DNA of 64,000 nt, from positions 36,294 through 100,293 of the forward strand of contig JBAROV010000247.1 of the NCBI GenBank assembly GCA_049642465.1, given 5' to 3'. Positions within the stretch are counted from its first letter, which is position 1; every line of letters starts with the position of its first letter. The translations under genes and the position numbers were made by a program. Under the pieces are notes generated by a model that ran no database searches, had not been told where the DNA came from, and saw nothing but the letters and a program-made list of their open reading frames with translations. The stretch comes from CAWDPQ01 sp049642465. Lineage in GTDB: Bacteria; Acidobacteriota; Vicinamibacteria; Vicinamibacterales; 2-12-FULL-66-21. Of the stretch, positions 53,648 through 61,414 are shown in pieces.

Positions 53648-54808
53648 TCAACCCGCCGTCTGGACAATCCGTGAAATGCCCTCATCGAAAACGGCTGGGT
53701 GCGGCAGGAGGCTGACGACGAGAAACGCTTCATGCGCGAAGTCGAAGAAGAACCCGGGATGGGCGATGACCCCTTCTCTCTCGATCAGCTCGATCACGAG
53801 CGCTTCCTCGCCGGTTCGCGCCGGGACGCGCAGAACCGCCGACCATCCCGCATCTGCCGCAAGCACCTCGATCGAGGGATGTGCCGCCATACGCTCAATC
53901 AGGCGGTGATAATTCGCTCGCACCCGCGATTGGATCTGCGCGCGTACGGCCGCGCCCTGCTGGAGGAGCGCGCCCGCGGCCATTTGAACCGGAGTCGAAA
54001 CCGAGAGGTACGCATCGCAAATGAACTCGAGCCGCTCCAGCGCCGCATTCACCTCGTTGCCAGGTCCCTCGATGGCCATCCATCCCAGCTTGACCTGGGG
54101 AAGGCCCACGGATTTCGACAATCCGCCCAGACGAAACGTCAGGCAGGCCGACTCTACGTGGCTGTCCTCGAGGGCCGCCTCCCTCAGCGGGTAGTCGGCG
54201 AAGACTTCGTCGAGGATCAACGCCGCTCCACGCGACATACAGAGAGCGGACAGCGCGGCGAGTTCTGCTGGCGAGAAACAGGAACCCGTGGGATTGTTTG
54301 GACTCACCCCGAGGACAGCACGCGTTCGAGGGGTCCAGTGTTTCTCAACGCTGTCCACGCCGAGCGTCCAGCGGCCGTGATATTCGAGCGAGTACTGCAC
54401 GGGGCTGACCCCGTCGAGTCGCGTCAGGTGCTCGAAGAGCGGATAACTCGGTACGGGCACCAGCACGTTGTCGCCAGAGGCGTCGCAGAGGAGCTTGAAG
54501 AGGATCGAATACGCCTCGCTCGTGCTCGAGGTGAGAACGATGTGAGCCGGATCGATCTGAAGGCCACGCCGCGAGTAGTCCTTGGCGACCGCTTCGCGTG
54601 CGCGCCGGATGCCAAGTGGCGACGGCGCGTACACGAGGGCTTCTGCACTGTGCAGCGAGGCGAGGAGCGTGTCCGGATAGTCGAAATCCGCTTTCGTCGG
54701 ATTCGTGAGTGTCAAATCGAGCAGCACTCGCCCGGCCTCGCTCGCCCCACGCAACGCGCGCGACATCGCATTGGGCTCCATCGTCTCCGGCACGCGGGAT
54801 GAAAACAT
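53648..54808 (-). CDS. Class I/II pyridoxal-phosphate aminotransferase
   Basis: 386 residues. Fold type I: SSTSEAYSILFKLLCD near the cofactor, SPNNPTGS (Asn), LDEVFADYP (Asp), and LGGLSKSVGLPQVKLGW with the PLP lysine. It would exchange an amino group between an amino acid and an oxo acid. It heads the operon with the ligase and aldehyde dehydrogenase. TATAGT stands ten bases before the ATG and overlaps, as a CTATAG dyad, the region upstream of the divergent DinB gene. The substrate cannot be predicted. Confidence 0.9.
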   Translation of the reverse strand: MFSSRVPETMEPNAMSRALRGASEAGRVLLDLTLTNPTKADFDYPDTLLASLHSAEALVYAPSPLGIRRAREAVAKDYSRRGLQIDPAHIVLTSSTSEAYSILFKLLCDASGDNVLVPVPSYPLFEHLTRLDGVSPVQYSLEYHGRWTLGVDSVEKHWTPRTRAVLGVSPNNPTGSCFSPAELAALSALCMSRGAALILDEVFADYPLREAALEDSHVESACLTFRLGGLSKSVGLPQVKLGWMAIEGPGNEVNAALERLEFICDAYLSVSTPVQMAAGALLQQGAAVRAQIQSRVRANYHRLIERMAAHPSIEVLAADAGWSAVLRVPARTGEEALVIELIEREGVIAHPGFFFDFAHEAFLVVSLLPHPAVFDEGISRIVQTAG

Positions 54809-54845
54809 GGCTTGGTAGACTATAGCGTTGAGAGCGGAGGCTCAC

Positions 54846-55340
54846 GTGGCACTGACGATCGCCTACGACGAACTCCTGCGGTACACGAATGCGGAACGCG
54901 ACAAGTGGCGAACGTGGTTCGGCCTACACCCGCAGGCGATGGAAGCCGCGGTGCAACCCGGCGGTCGCTTTCCGACCGTTGGCAAGCTCATCGATCATAT
55001 TTTTCTCGTGGAACGACGGCACCTGCAGCGAATCACCGGAGATCGGCTGTCGCAGGAGACCGGATTGAGCGGGAGCAACGCGTCGCCGCTGTTCGACTAC
55101 GGCGCGTCGGTCCGGCGCGAACTCGAGCACCTCGCGCGAACGCTGACAGACGAGGCCGCTGAGGAGCTCCGCGCGATCGATGTGCGCGATCGGAAGTGGC
55201 CGATGACCACCCGCAAGCTGCTGTTCCACATCCTTCTACACGAGATGCGGCACTGGGCGCAGATTGCGCTGGCCGTCAGGCTGGCAGGTTTTGACCCCCC
55301 AGGCGATCACGACCTGTTCTACAGCCAAGCTCTGCAGTGA
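54846..55340 (+). CDS. DinB family protein
   Basis: 164 residues. A four-helix bundle with the conserved metal-binding histidines in GKLIDHIFLVERRH and FHILLHEMRHWAQI. DinB/YfiT-like proteins are often metal-dependent thiol transferases or hydrolases using bacillithiol or mycothiol, but many have no known function. The GTG start has GGAGG five bases upstream; a TTG at 54828 would add six residues. Its TGA is immediately followed by a long perfect inverted repeat. Confidence 0.85.
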   Translation: MALTIAYDELLRYTNAERDKWRTWFGLHPQAMEAAVQPGGRFPTVGKLIDHIFLVERRHLQRITGDRLSQETGLSGSNASPLFDYGASVRRELEHLARTLTDEAAEELRAIDVRDRKWPMTTRKLLFHILLHEMRHWAQIALAVRLAGFDPPGDHDLFYSQALQ

Positions 55341-55397
55341 AAAAGGGGACAGTCCCCCTTTTCCGCATTACGAGAAAAGGGGGACTGTCCCCTTTTT
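55340..55397. repeat. REP-like inverted repeat with GGGGACAGTCCCC core
   Basis: Two perfect 24-base arms (55340-55363 and 55374-55397) around a 10-base loop. Each arm is itself a near palindrome, GGGGACAGTCCCC flanked by A and T runs. It begins at the last base of the DinB stop and encodes the end of the convergent Gfo/Idh/MocA protein. The word is a widespread mobile REP-type repeat, often associated with REP transposases. It also looks able to act as a bidirectional terminator. Confidence 0.85.
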
Positions 55398-56357
55398 CCG
55401 GTAGCCCGCTAAGCACTGATCCATGACCCAGGATGTCCTGGCGCCGCTCTCACCGGTGGACTCGCATCGGCCTCGGCCGAGCAATTCGTCGACGATGGTC
55501 TGAATCAGCGGCTGGTGGACGTGAGCGGGGTTCCTGACTGAGTGGACGTCCTCGCGCTCCCCGCGCGTGAGGACGACGTCGGTGTCAGCAAAGATCGGCG
55601 TGACGAGGTGGCCCTCGGACCCGACGAAGCGGATGCGATCCTGTGGCGCATCGGCATTGAAATTCCAGATGCCAGTGCCCGGCACGCCGCGTTCGACCAG
55701 AAACGATGCAGCGGTAACGTCTTCCGCCCCATATGTCCCGCCAGTGTTGGCCGCAAATCCCGACACCCGCCCGATCGGACCGGCAAGAAAGTCCACGAGA
55801 TCGAGGCTGTGCGAGCCGAGATCGAAAAAGAGACCGGCACCGGCGATGGTTGGATCAAAACGCCAGGTGGACGCCCTTGCGCCGTTCGCCAGACGCTCGG
55901 CCACTTCGACGTGCACGGAAGTCAGGCGTCCGAGGGCACCGGCCCGCAGAAGATCCCGGACCAGCAGAAAACGCGGGAGCGCGCGCCGATAGTAGGCCAC
56001 CCAGAGTGGCACGCCGCGCCCGCGGAATGCGGCGACCATTCGTTCGCATTCCTCGTGATTGAGCGCCATCGGCTTCTCGACGAGGCAGGGCTTTCGCGCC
56101 TCGGCGACGCGCAGCGCGAGGTCGCAGTGCGATGAAGGAGGCGTGGCGATGTAGACAGCATCGACGACGGGATCCGAAATGAGATCGTCCGCGTGCCGAT
56201 GGACGCTTGGCACACCGTGGCGCCGCGCGTAGTCTTCCGCCTTCGCAAAGTCGCGGCGCATCACGGCTGCCAGCATCGACCCGTTCGCCTTCTGGAAGGC
56301 TGGCCCGCTCTTGACCTCAGTCACGTCGCCGCAGCCGATGATTCCCCATCGCACCAT
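55368..56357 (-). CDS. Gfo/Idh/MocA family oxidoreductase
   Basis: 329 residues. N-terminal Rossmann motif WGIIGCGDVTEVKSG, IATPPSSH, and the catalytic-site VEKPMALN lysine place it in the glucose-fructose oxidoreductase / inositol dehydrogenase family, which oxidises or reduces sugars with NAD(P). The last residues, KKGTVPLFS, are not part of the fold but come from the inverted repeat at 55340-55397, so the element has replaced the original C-terminus. GGGAG lies just upstream of the ATG, inside the AGCTCCCAGCT repeat phrase. Confidence 0.92.
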   Translation of the reverse strand: MVRWGIIGCGDVTEVKSGPAFQKANGSMLAAVMRRDFAKAEDYARRHGVPSVHRHADDLISDPVVDAVYIATPPSSHCDLALRVAEARKPCLVEKPMALNHEECERMVAAFRGRGVPLWVAYYRRALPRFLLVRDLLRAGALGRLTSVHVEVAERLANGARASTWRFDPTIAGAGLFFDLGSHSLDLVDFLAGPIGRVSGFAANTGGTYGAEDVTAASFLVERGVPGTGIWNFNADAPQDRIRFVGSEGHLVTPIFADTDVVLTRGEREDVHSVRNPAHVHQPLIQTIVDELLGRGRCESTGESGARTSWVMDQCLAGYRKKGTVPLFS

Positions 56358-56359
56358 AA

Positions 56360-56390
56360 AGCTCCCAGCTCCGGCTCCCAGCTTCCGGCT
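56360..56390. repeat. AGCTCCCAGCT-type repeat phrase, copy 2
   Basis: On the minus strand AGCCGGAAGCTGGGAGCC and GGAGCTGGGAGCT. It fills the gap between the glycosidase-like stop and the Gfo/Idh start, and its GGGAG is positioned as the ribosome binding site. Confidence 0.65.
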
Positions 56391-57135
56391 ATTTGTACTG
56401 CTTGCGGATCATAAGTACGACCACGTCAAACGGTGTGAACGTTCGAGTATAGGTTGGACCCTCCGCTGACGCGACGAAATTGACCGCCGCACCGGTCTCC
56501 ATGTTTTGCCAGATTGCTTCCGGGAACTCGCTTGAAAACTTGAGCGTCACACGGTGGACGTCGGACGTCTGATTGGCGACGATCAGCACAAAGGCCGCGT
56601 TCGATTCGAGAAAACGCGCGTCGATGGTCGCCGCTGGCGCATCCACTCTGACGTCGGCTGTAGACTCGCGGGGCCGAAGCGGCGCAAAGAGTGCCGCATT
56701 ACGCGTCACGTTGTCCGCGAACTCGGACGCGGCATCAAGCGCATCCTCGTTGTGCATGAGCGCCACCAGGGGTTCGAAGACAATTCCTCGTGCCCCCTTG
56801 GCGATGGCCTGCCACGCGTGAAGCCGCAGTTCCTTGCCGCTCGTGGACGCCGAAACCGCGACGACGCCATTTGCCGGAATGGCCGCTGGTTTGTCATCCG
56901 CTCCCGGTTCGAGCCATGTAACGAGCCTCGATAGGCGCAACTCACCTGTCGCGCGATCCCGCACCCCGATGACGTTGAACCGCCTTTTCGCCAGCGTCAG
57001 GAAATCTCGCCTGTCGCCTGTGACTCCTCCCGCTCCGTGTACGACCACGCCGATCGGGATGAAGGGCTCGAGCCGTTGCGCGGCGACCGGGACGGCCGCC
57101 GCGACGACAAGCGCCGTCGCAACCACGCTGCGCAT
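56389..57135 (-). CDS. Secreted protein resembling the end of a glycoside hydrolase
   Basis: 248 residues. Signal peptide (about 1-19, ending VAAQ). The stretch LHAWQAIAKGARGIVFEPL resembles the 'YQALAHGARGI' segment of GH42-like beta-galactosidases, and the C-terminal part (about 150-248) is a beta-sandwich-like region. The TIM-barrel catalytic residues are not evident, so a remnant or a non-catalytic relative is possible. TAGAAT is seven bases before the ATG and no Shine-Dalgarno is seen. Downstream is the Gfo/Idh enzyme. Confidence 0.6.
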   Translation of the reverse strand: MRSVVATALVVAAAVPVAAQRLEPFIPIGVVVHGAGGVTGDRRDFLTLAKRRFNVIGVRDRATGELRLSRLVTWLEPGADDKPAAIPANGVVAVSASTSGKELRLHAWQAIAKGARGIVFEPLVALMHNEDALDAASEFADNVTRNAALFAPLRPRESTADVRVDAPAATIDARFLESNAAFVLIVANQTSDVHRVTLKFSSEFPEAIWQNMETGAAVNFVASAEGPTYTRTFTPFDVVVLMIRKQYK

Positions 57136-57142
57136 CGGCTAG

Positions 57143-57148
57143 ATTCTA
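57143..57148 (-). promoter_or_regulatory. Putative -10 element of the glycosidase-like gene (leaderless)
   Basis: TAGAAT on the minus strand ends seven bases before the ATG and overlaps the TAG stop codon of the SDR gene. Confidence 0.35.
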
Positions 57149-58159
57149 CGCTGCGCTCCTCCAGCGTCGCACTCCCGCCGCCAATGCGACGCCGGCAGCG
57201 ACATACGGCAACACACGCGCAACGTCCGACATCACGGCGGTCGTATACGCGCTCGACTTCATCACGTGCCCGGAGTACGGACCATGCGCCAGACCGTCGC
57301 GGGCAGGGGCAAAGAGATTATCCGGCCGATCCGGCGCCCGCTCGGGATCCCGCTGCTGGTCGAACATCATCCGCTCCATATACCGATCCATTGTTCGGGG
57401 TGCGATGCGACCCATGGCGGTGAGGAAACGCCCGCCGCCCCCAACCGTGATCTCGCGCATTGGCCGCTCAGCGCATTTCAAAATGGCTTCGGCCACGACG
57501 TCCGGGTCGTACACCGGAGGAGGAAAGTTCGGCGCCTCGGTCATGTAGTTGCGAGCGTGATCGAGAAATGGCGTGTCGATGGCCGAGGGCTTCACCAGCG
57601 TGACCGAAATCGGTATGCGGTCGTGTTCGAGTTCCATCCTCAACGCGTCGGTGTATCCCATGACGGCATGTTTGGAAGCCGAGTACGCGCCCTGCAGCGG
57701 CACCGCCCGGTCCGACACGATGCTGCCGATGTTGATGATGGCGCCGCCGCTGTTCCGTAGGTGCTTGATGGCTGTCCGGCACCCGTGGACGACGCCCCAG
57801 AAGTTGGTTTCAAACATCCGGCGCTTGTCTTCAAGCGGCACCTCGGTCAGTTTTCCGTAGATCGACACGCCGGCGTTGTTGATCCAGGTGTCAAACCCAC
57901 CGAATTCCCGGATTGCCGCCTCGGCAACGCGATCCACCGCGTCAGGATCGGCAACGTCAGCCACGATGAATCCGGCACGGCCGCCGCGCCCGCAGATCTC
58001 GCGCGTCACTCTCTGCAGATCGTGTTCGTTGCGCGACGTCAGCAGGACGCGAGCGCCGCGCGCGGCCGCCATGCGAGCGGTCGCGAGGCCAATGCCGCTC
58101 GACGCACCAGTAACCACAACCGTTTGATCCCGAAGCTTCTTCAGCCTGATACGACTCAT
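57146..58159 (-). CDS. Short-chain dehydrogenase/reductase with C-terminal extension
   Basis: 337 residues. Rossmann glycine motif TGASSGIG, NNAGVS, and the active-site YSASKHA (Tyr-x3-Lys) give a standard SDR of about 250 residues. It is followed by about 80 extra residues with a basic region and a C-terminal hydrophobic helix (about 310-328, VLPYVAAGVALAAG) that may anchor it to the membrane. Substrate unknown; the extended SDR-type 'SDR family oxidoreductase' of this layout is common in Acidobacteria and Actinobacteria. A strong AGGAG is six bases before the ATG. Confidence 0.9.
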   Translation of the reverse strand: MSRIRLKKLRDQTVVVTGASSGIGLATARMAAARGARVLLTSRNEHDLQRVTREICGRGGRAGFIVADVADPDAVDRVAEAAIREFGGFDTWINNAGVSIYGKLTEVPLEDKRRMFETNFWGVVHGCRTAIKHLRNSGGAIINIGSIVSDRAVPLQGAYSASKHAVMGYTDALRMELEHDRIPISVTLVKPSAIDTPFLDHARNYMTEAPNFPPPVYDPDVVAEAILKCAERPMREITVGGGGRFLTAMGRIAPRTMDRYMERMMFDQQRDPERAPDRPDNLFAPARDGLAHGPYSGHVMKSSAYTTAVMSDVARVLPYVAAGVALAAGVRRWRSAA

Positions 58160-58331
58160 CTGTGTCTCCTAAAGGTATGGCCGGCCGCAGCCGAGTTTTC
58201 ATGCTGGACTCGTGTCTGGCCGGCGACGTGGGTAGTGCAACCCATACGCCATGTGCCGCGGTGTAGAATCGGGCTCTTTCTGAAAGGATGACCGTGTCCG
58301 CGAAACAGCTGCGTTTGATGTCCCGTCACTC
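58160..58331. other. 172-bp intergenic region with possible leader ORF
   Basis: Between SDR and the dehydratase. TAGAAT at 58264-58269 could be a -10 element. AAAGGA is followed by a tiny frame (ATG 58288 or GTG 58294 to TGA 58333-58335; MSAKQLRLMSRHS from GTG) whose stop overlaps the dehydratase GTG. No other gene is seen. Confidence 0.35.
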
Positions 58332-59339
58332 GTGAACGGCTGGATTGACGTGATCCGCCACCAGACTCGCGCCGATACCCGCCTCGTGACGCTGGACGAG
58401 ATTGCGGCCGCGCGCAGCCGCATCAAACGCCTGGCGCGCGTGACACCGCTCCTCGACGTCTCGGCGCCGGCCGGCCGCCCGTTCTTCCTGAAATGCGAAA
58501 ACATGCAACCAGCCGGCGCATTCAAGATCCGGGGCGCGTTCAACATGGTCGCGCAGCTCACGGACGAGCAGCGCAGGCGCGGCGTCATCACGTATTCCTC
58601 AGGCAATCACGGGCAGGCCATGGCGCTTGCCGCGCGCGAGCTCGGCTCTCCAGCGGTGGTCGTCATGCCGACGACCGCGCCCGCGATCAAAATCGAAGGA
58701 GCCCGCGCGTTCGGCGCCGAAGTCATCCTCGCAGGCACCACGTCTGCCGACCGAAAGACCCGCGCGGAGGCAGAGGCCAGTGCTCGCGGCCTGACGATGG
58801 TGCCTCCCTTCGATCATGCATGGATCATCGCCGGGCAGGGAACGGCTGGACTGGAAATCCTGGAGCAGCGGCCCGATGTCGCGGCCGTCGTGGTTCCGAT
58901 TGGCGGCGGCGGACTCGTAGCAGGCGTGGCTGCCGCACTCAAACAGTCGAATCCCGCTATCCGTGTCGTTGGTGTTGAACCGTCAGGCGCTGCGGCCATG
59001 AAAGCATCGGTCGATGCAGGTGAGCCTGTGACGCTGGCAAAGACGCAAAGCGTCGCGGACGGTCTCATGCCCGTCCGACCGGGGGATCTCACATTCGCGC
59101 ACGTCCAGGCTTTCGTCGATGCGGTCATCACGGTCGAGGATCCAGACATCGTGAAGGCCGTGCTCTGGATGTTCAGGGAAGCCAAGCTCGTCGCGGAGCC
59201 GAGCGGCGCGGCAGGTGTTGCCGCGGTGCTCACCGGCGCCGTCGATTCCGTCATTTCCCTCGACCGCAACGCTCCCGTCGTCGCGATCGTCAGCGGCGGC
59301 AACATCGCCATCGAAAGGCTCCACGCCCTGTGCCCTTAG
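58332..59339 (+). CDS. Threonine/serine dehydratase-like PLP enzyme
   Basis: 335 residues. Fold type II PLP protein: AGAFKIRGA contains the cofactor lysine, SSGNHGQA binds the substrate, and IGGGGL binds the phosphate. There is no C-terminal ACT regulatory domain, so it resembles catabolic threonine dehydratase (TdcB) or serine racemase, not the biosynthetic, isoleucine-inhibited IlvA. It would deaminate threonine or serine to 2-oxobutyrate or pyruvate. The GTG start is uncertain; a GTG at 58386 fits the core of the family. It overlaps the downstream aminotransferase by ten bases. Confidence 0.9.
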   Translation: MNGWIDVIRHQTRADTRLVTLDEIAAARSRIKRLARVTPLLDVSAPAGRPFFLKCENMQPAGAFKIRGAFNMVAQLTDEQRRRGVITYSSGNHGQAMALAARELGSPAVVVMPTTAPAIKIEGARAFGAEVILAGTTSADRKTRAEAEASARGLTMVPPFDHAWIIAGQGTAGLEILEQRPDVAAVVVPIGGGGLVAGVAAALKQSNPAIRVVGVEPSGAAAMKASVDAGEPVTLAKTQSVADGLMPVRPGDLTFAHVQAFVDAVITVEDPDIVKAVLWMFREAKLVAEPSGAAGVAAVLTGAVDSVISLDRNAPVVAIVSGGNIAIERLHALCP

Positions 59340-60448
59340 AGGCGTTCGCCATGGAACGGATGCAGTCAACGTGGGAGAACCTCGTTGACTACGACATGAG
59401 CGAGAGCGGCGTCACGCCGCTCACGCTGCGGGAACTCGTGGACATGGGCTTCGATCTCGAGACTTTCCTCGAGCAACCGCTTGGCTACAGCCAGTCGAAC
59501 GGCACGATTCAGCTGCGCGAACGGATCCGCGCGCTCTATCCAGGATCCTCGATTGACTCCATCGAAGTGACCAACGGCACCTCCGAGGCGAACTATGTGG
59601 TGGCGCTCAGCCTGCTCGAGACGGGTGATGCGCTGGCGATGGAAGTTCCCAATTACATGCAGATGCCGGGAGTCGGGCGGAGCCTGGGCGCAACAATCCG
59701 AACATTTCGCCTGCAGCAGGACACAGCGTGGGAACCTGACTGGGACGAGTTCGACCGGGCGGTCGGACCCGATACGAAGTTGCTCTATCTCTCGAATCCG
59801 AACAATCCGACCGGAGCCGTGCTCTCTCACGAAGCCATGCGGCGCATCGTGGAGCGTTGCGAGCGCAGCGGGACGTGGATACTCGCCGACGAAGTGTATC
59901 TCGGCGCAGAGATCGACCGTCCGCGGACCAGGAGCTTCTGGGGCATGAGCGAACGCGTGATCGTCACCAGTGGATTGTCAAAGGCGTACGGCATCCCTGG
60001 CGTTCGCATTGGGTGGCTCGTCGCGCCGCCCGCCGTCGTGGCCAGTTGCTGGTCGCAGCACGACTACCTCACCATCGGTCCGAACAAACTCTCAGACCGC
60101 GTCGCGCAAACGGCCGTCGAGCCGCGGAATCGCGAACGCTGCTACGCGCGTACGCGAGCCATTCTTCAACATAACCTGAAGATCGCAAGAGAATGGATCG
60201 CTGGCTTCGGTGGCCGGTTGACGTGGCGCGAGCCGCAGGCGGGCGCGATAGCCCTCGTCCAATACGATTCAGAGGTTCCCAGCATCCAGATCGCAGACCT
60301 CATCCGGACGCGTCAAAACACATTGATCGTCCCCGGCACCCACGTCGGGCTGGAAGGCTACCTGCGCATCTGGCTGGGCGGGCGAGAACCGTTTCTACGG
60401 GAAGGACTTCGGCGGATTGGCCTCGAACTGAAACCCCTCTTCGACTGA
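59330..60448 (+). CDS. Class I/II aminotransferase, coupled to the dehydratase
   Basis: 372 residues. NPNNPTGAVLS, LADEVYLGAE and TSGLSKAYGIPGVRIGW with the PLP lysine. The N-terminal PLEAFAMERMQSTWENLVDY matches the subgroup of bacterial aminotransferases beginning 'xxPFxMERWQS', which supports the GTG start over the ATG at 59351 (the latter has GAGG eight bases upstream). The 10-base overlap indicates translational coupling. It could transaminate the oxo acid made by the dehydratase or process another amino acid. The specific substrate is unknown. Confidence 0.88.
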   Translation: MPLEAFAMERMQSTWENLVDYDMSESGVTPLTLRELVDMGFDLETFLEQPLGYSQSNGTIQLRERIRALYPGSSIDSIEVTNGTSEANYVVALSLLETGDALAMEVPNYMQMPGVGRSLGATIRTFRLQQDTAWEPDWDEFDRAVGPDTKLLYLSNPNNPTGAVLSHEAMRRIVERCERSGTWILADEVYLGAEIDRPRTRSFWGMSERVIVTSGLSKAYGIPGVRIGWLVAPPAVVASCWSQHDYLTIGPNKLSDRVAQTAVEPRNRERCYARTRAILQHNLKIAREWIAGFGGRLTWREPQAGAIALVQYDSEVPSIQIADLIRTRQNTLIVPGTHVGLEGYLRIWLGGREPFLREGLRRIGLELKPLFD

Positions 60449-60455
60449 CTCCCTG

Positions 60456-60482
60456 TTAACCCGGGCGGCTTTTCCGCGTATC
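60456..60482 (+). promoter_or_regulatory. Candidate promoter of the ECF sigma operon
   Basis: TTAACC at 60456-60461 and CGTATC at 60477-60482, 15 bases apart, resemble an ECF-type AAC...CGT arrangement; TATCTA at 60479-60484 with 17-bp spacing would alternatively give a sigma-70-like match. AAGGAG follows for the first gene. Confidence 0.35.
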
Positions 60483-60505
60483 TACAGGCAAGGAGCCACG
60501 TTCCA

Positions 60506-61414
60506 ATGCCGCAACGCCGCCATTTTCCCGTCCCCCGTCGGTTCGCGCTTGCCCTGTGCGTCGTGGCGTTGAGTAGCAGCGCGCTCGTTGCGGCTGCCGG
60601 AGCCCAGCCCGCCCCGGCCGAACGCCAGGCGACACGTTCGCAGGCGCAAACCCCGCCAGCGCGCGCAACAACCAACCCGGACGCGGACGCAACGACGACG
60701 CGCGCGCGGCTGGTCGAACTGCTCCAGAAACATCCGCCGGCGGTCGCCCGGGTGCTGAAGCTCGATCCGAGCCTGATGCGCGACGAGAGCTATCTCAATA
60801 CCTATCCGATGTTGCGAGATTTCCTGGCGGAGCATCCCGAGATTCCGCAGAATGCATCGTATTACTTCGATCAAGTGTACGAAGGTTCCTGGGAGCCGAG
60901 AAATCCGCGCATGGAAATGATCTCGGGGACGCTCGCGGGGCTCGCCGGATTTACGGCGCTCATCATCGTGCTGAGCACGCTGGTCTGGCTGATTCGGACG
61001 GTGCTGGAGCAGCGGCGCTGGAGCCGGTTGTCCAAGATCCAAGCCGAAGTGCACTCGAAACTGATGGATCGTTTCTCATCGAATGACGAGCTGCTGACCT
61101 ACGTCCAGACACCATCCGGCCGCCGGTTCCTCGAATCCGGACCCAGCCCGCTCCAGCAGGAGGGGCCGCGCACGATCTCCGCACCATTTTCGCGAATCCT
61201 GTGGTCGGTACAGCTCGGGATCGTGCTGCTCGTGGCCGGCGCAGGACTCCTCTACGTGAGCAGTGAGACAGTCGAAGAGGCGCGAGAGTTCTTCTTCATC
61301 TTTGGATCGCTGACGGTTGCCCTCGGCGCGGGGTTTGCGGTCTCCGCCGCCGCCTCGTACGCTTTGTCACGAAAGCTCGGTCTGTTCGAGCCGCCAGCCT
61401 CCGACCATGCGTGA
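60506..61414 (+). CDS. Membrane protein of the ECF sigma operon, unknown function
   Basis: 302 residues. An N-terminal signal peptide or anchor (ending about VAAAGAQ), a region of charged helices with 'RARLVELLQKHPPAVARVLK' and 'RDFLAEHPEIPQNASYYFDQ', and three hydrophobic segments (about 145-170, 230-250, 260-285). I do not recognise the family. AAGGAG stands ten bases before the ATG. Its stop overlaps the sigma factor ATG by eight bases, so the three genes form one operon; the protein may be a signal receiver for the sigma/anti-sigma pair. Confidence 0.7.
   Translation: MPQRRHFPVPRRFALALCVVALSSSALVAAAGAQPAPAERQATRSQAQTPPARATTNPDADATTTRARLVELLQKHPPAVARVLKLDPSLMRDESYLNTYPMLRDFLAEHPEIPQNASYYFDQVYEGSWEPRNPRMEMISGTLAGLAGFTALIIVLSTLVWLIRTVLEQRRWSRLSKIQAEVHSKLMDRFSSNDELLTYVQTPSGRRFLESGPSPLQQEGPRTISAPFSRILWSVQLGIVLLVAGAGLLYVSSETVEEAREFFFIFGSLTVALGAGFAVSAAASYALSRKLGLFEPPASDHA

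Noticed and set aside
53699..54802. 367-residue plus-strand frame over the aminotransferase
   Set aside because: Antisense; the aminotransferase has all PLP motifs.
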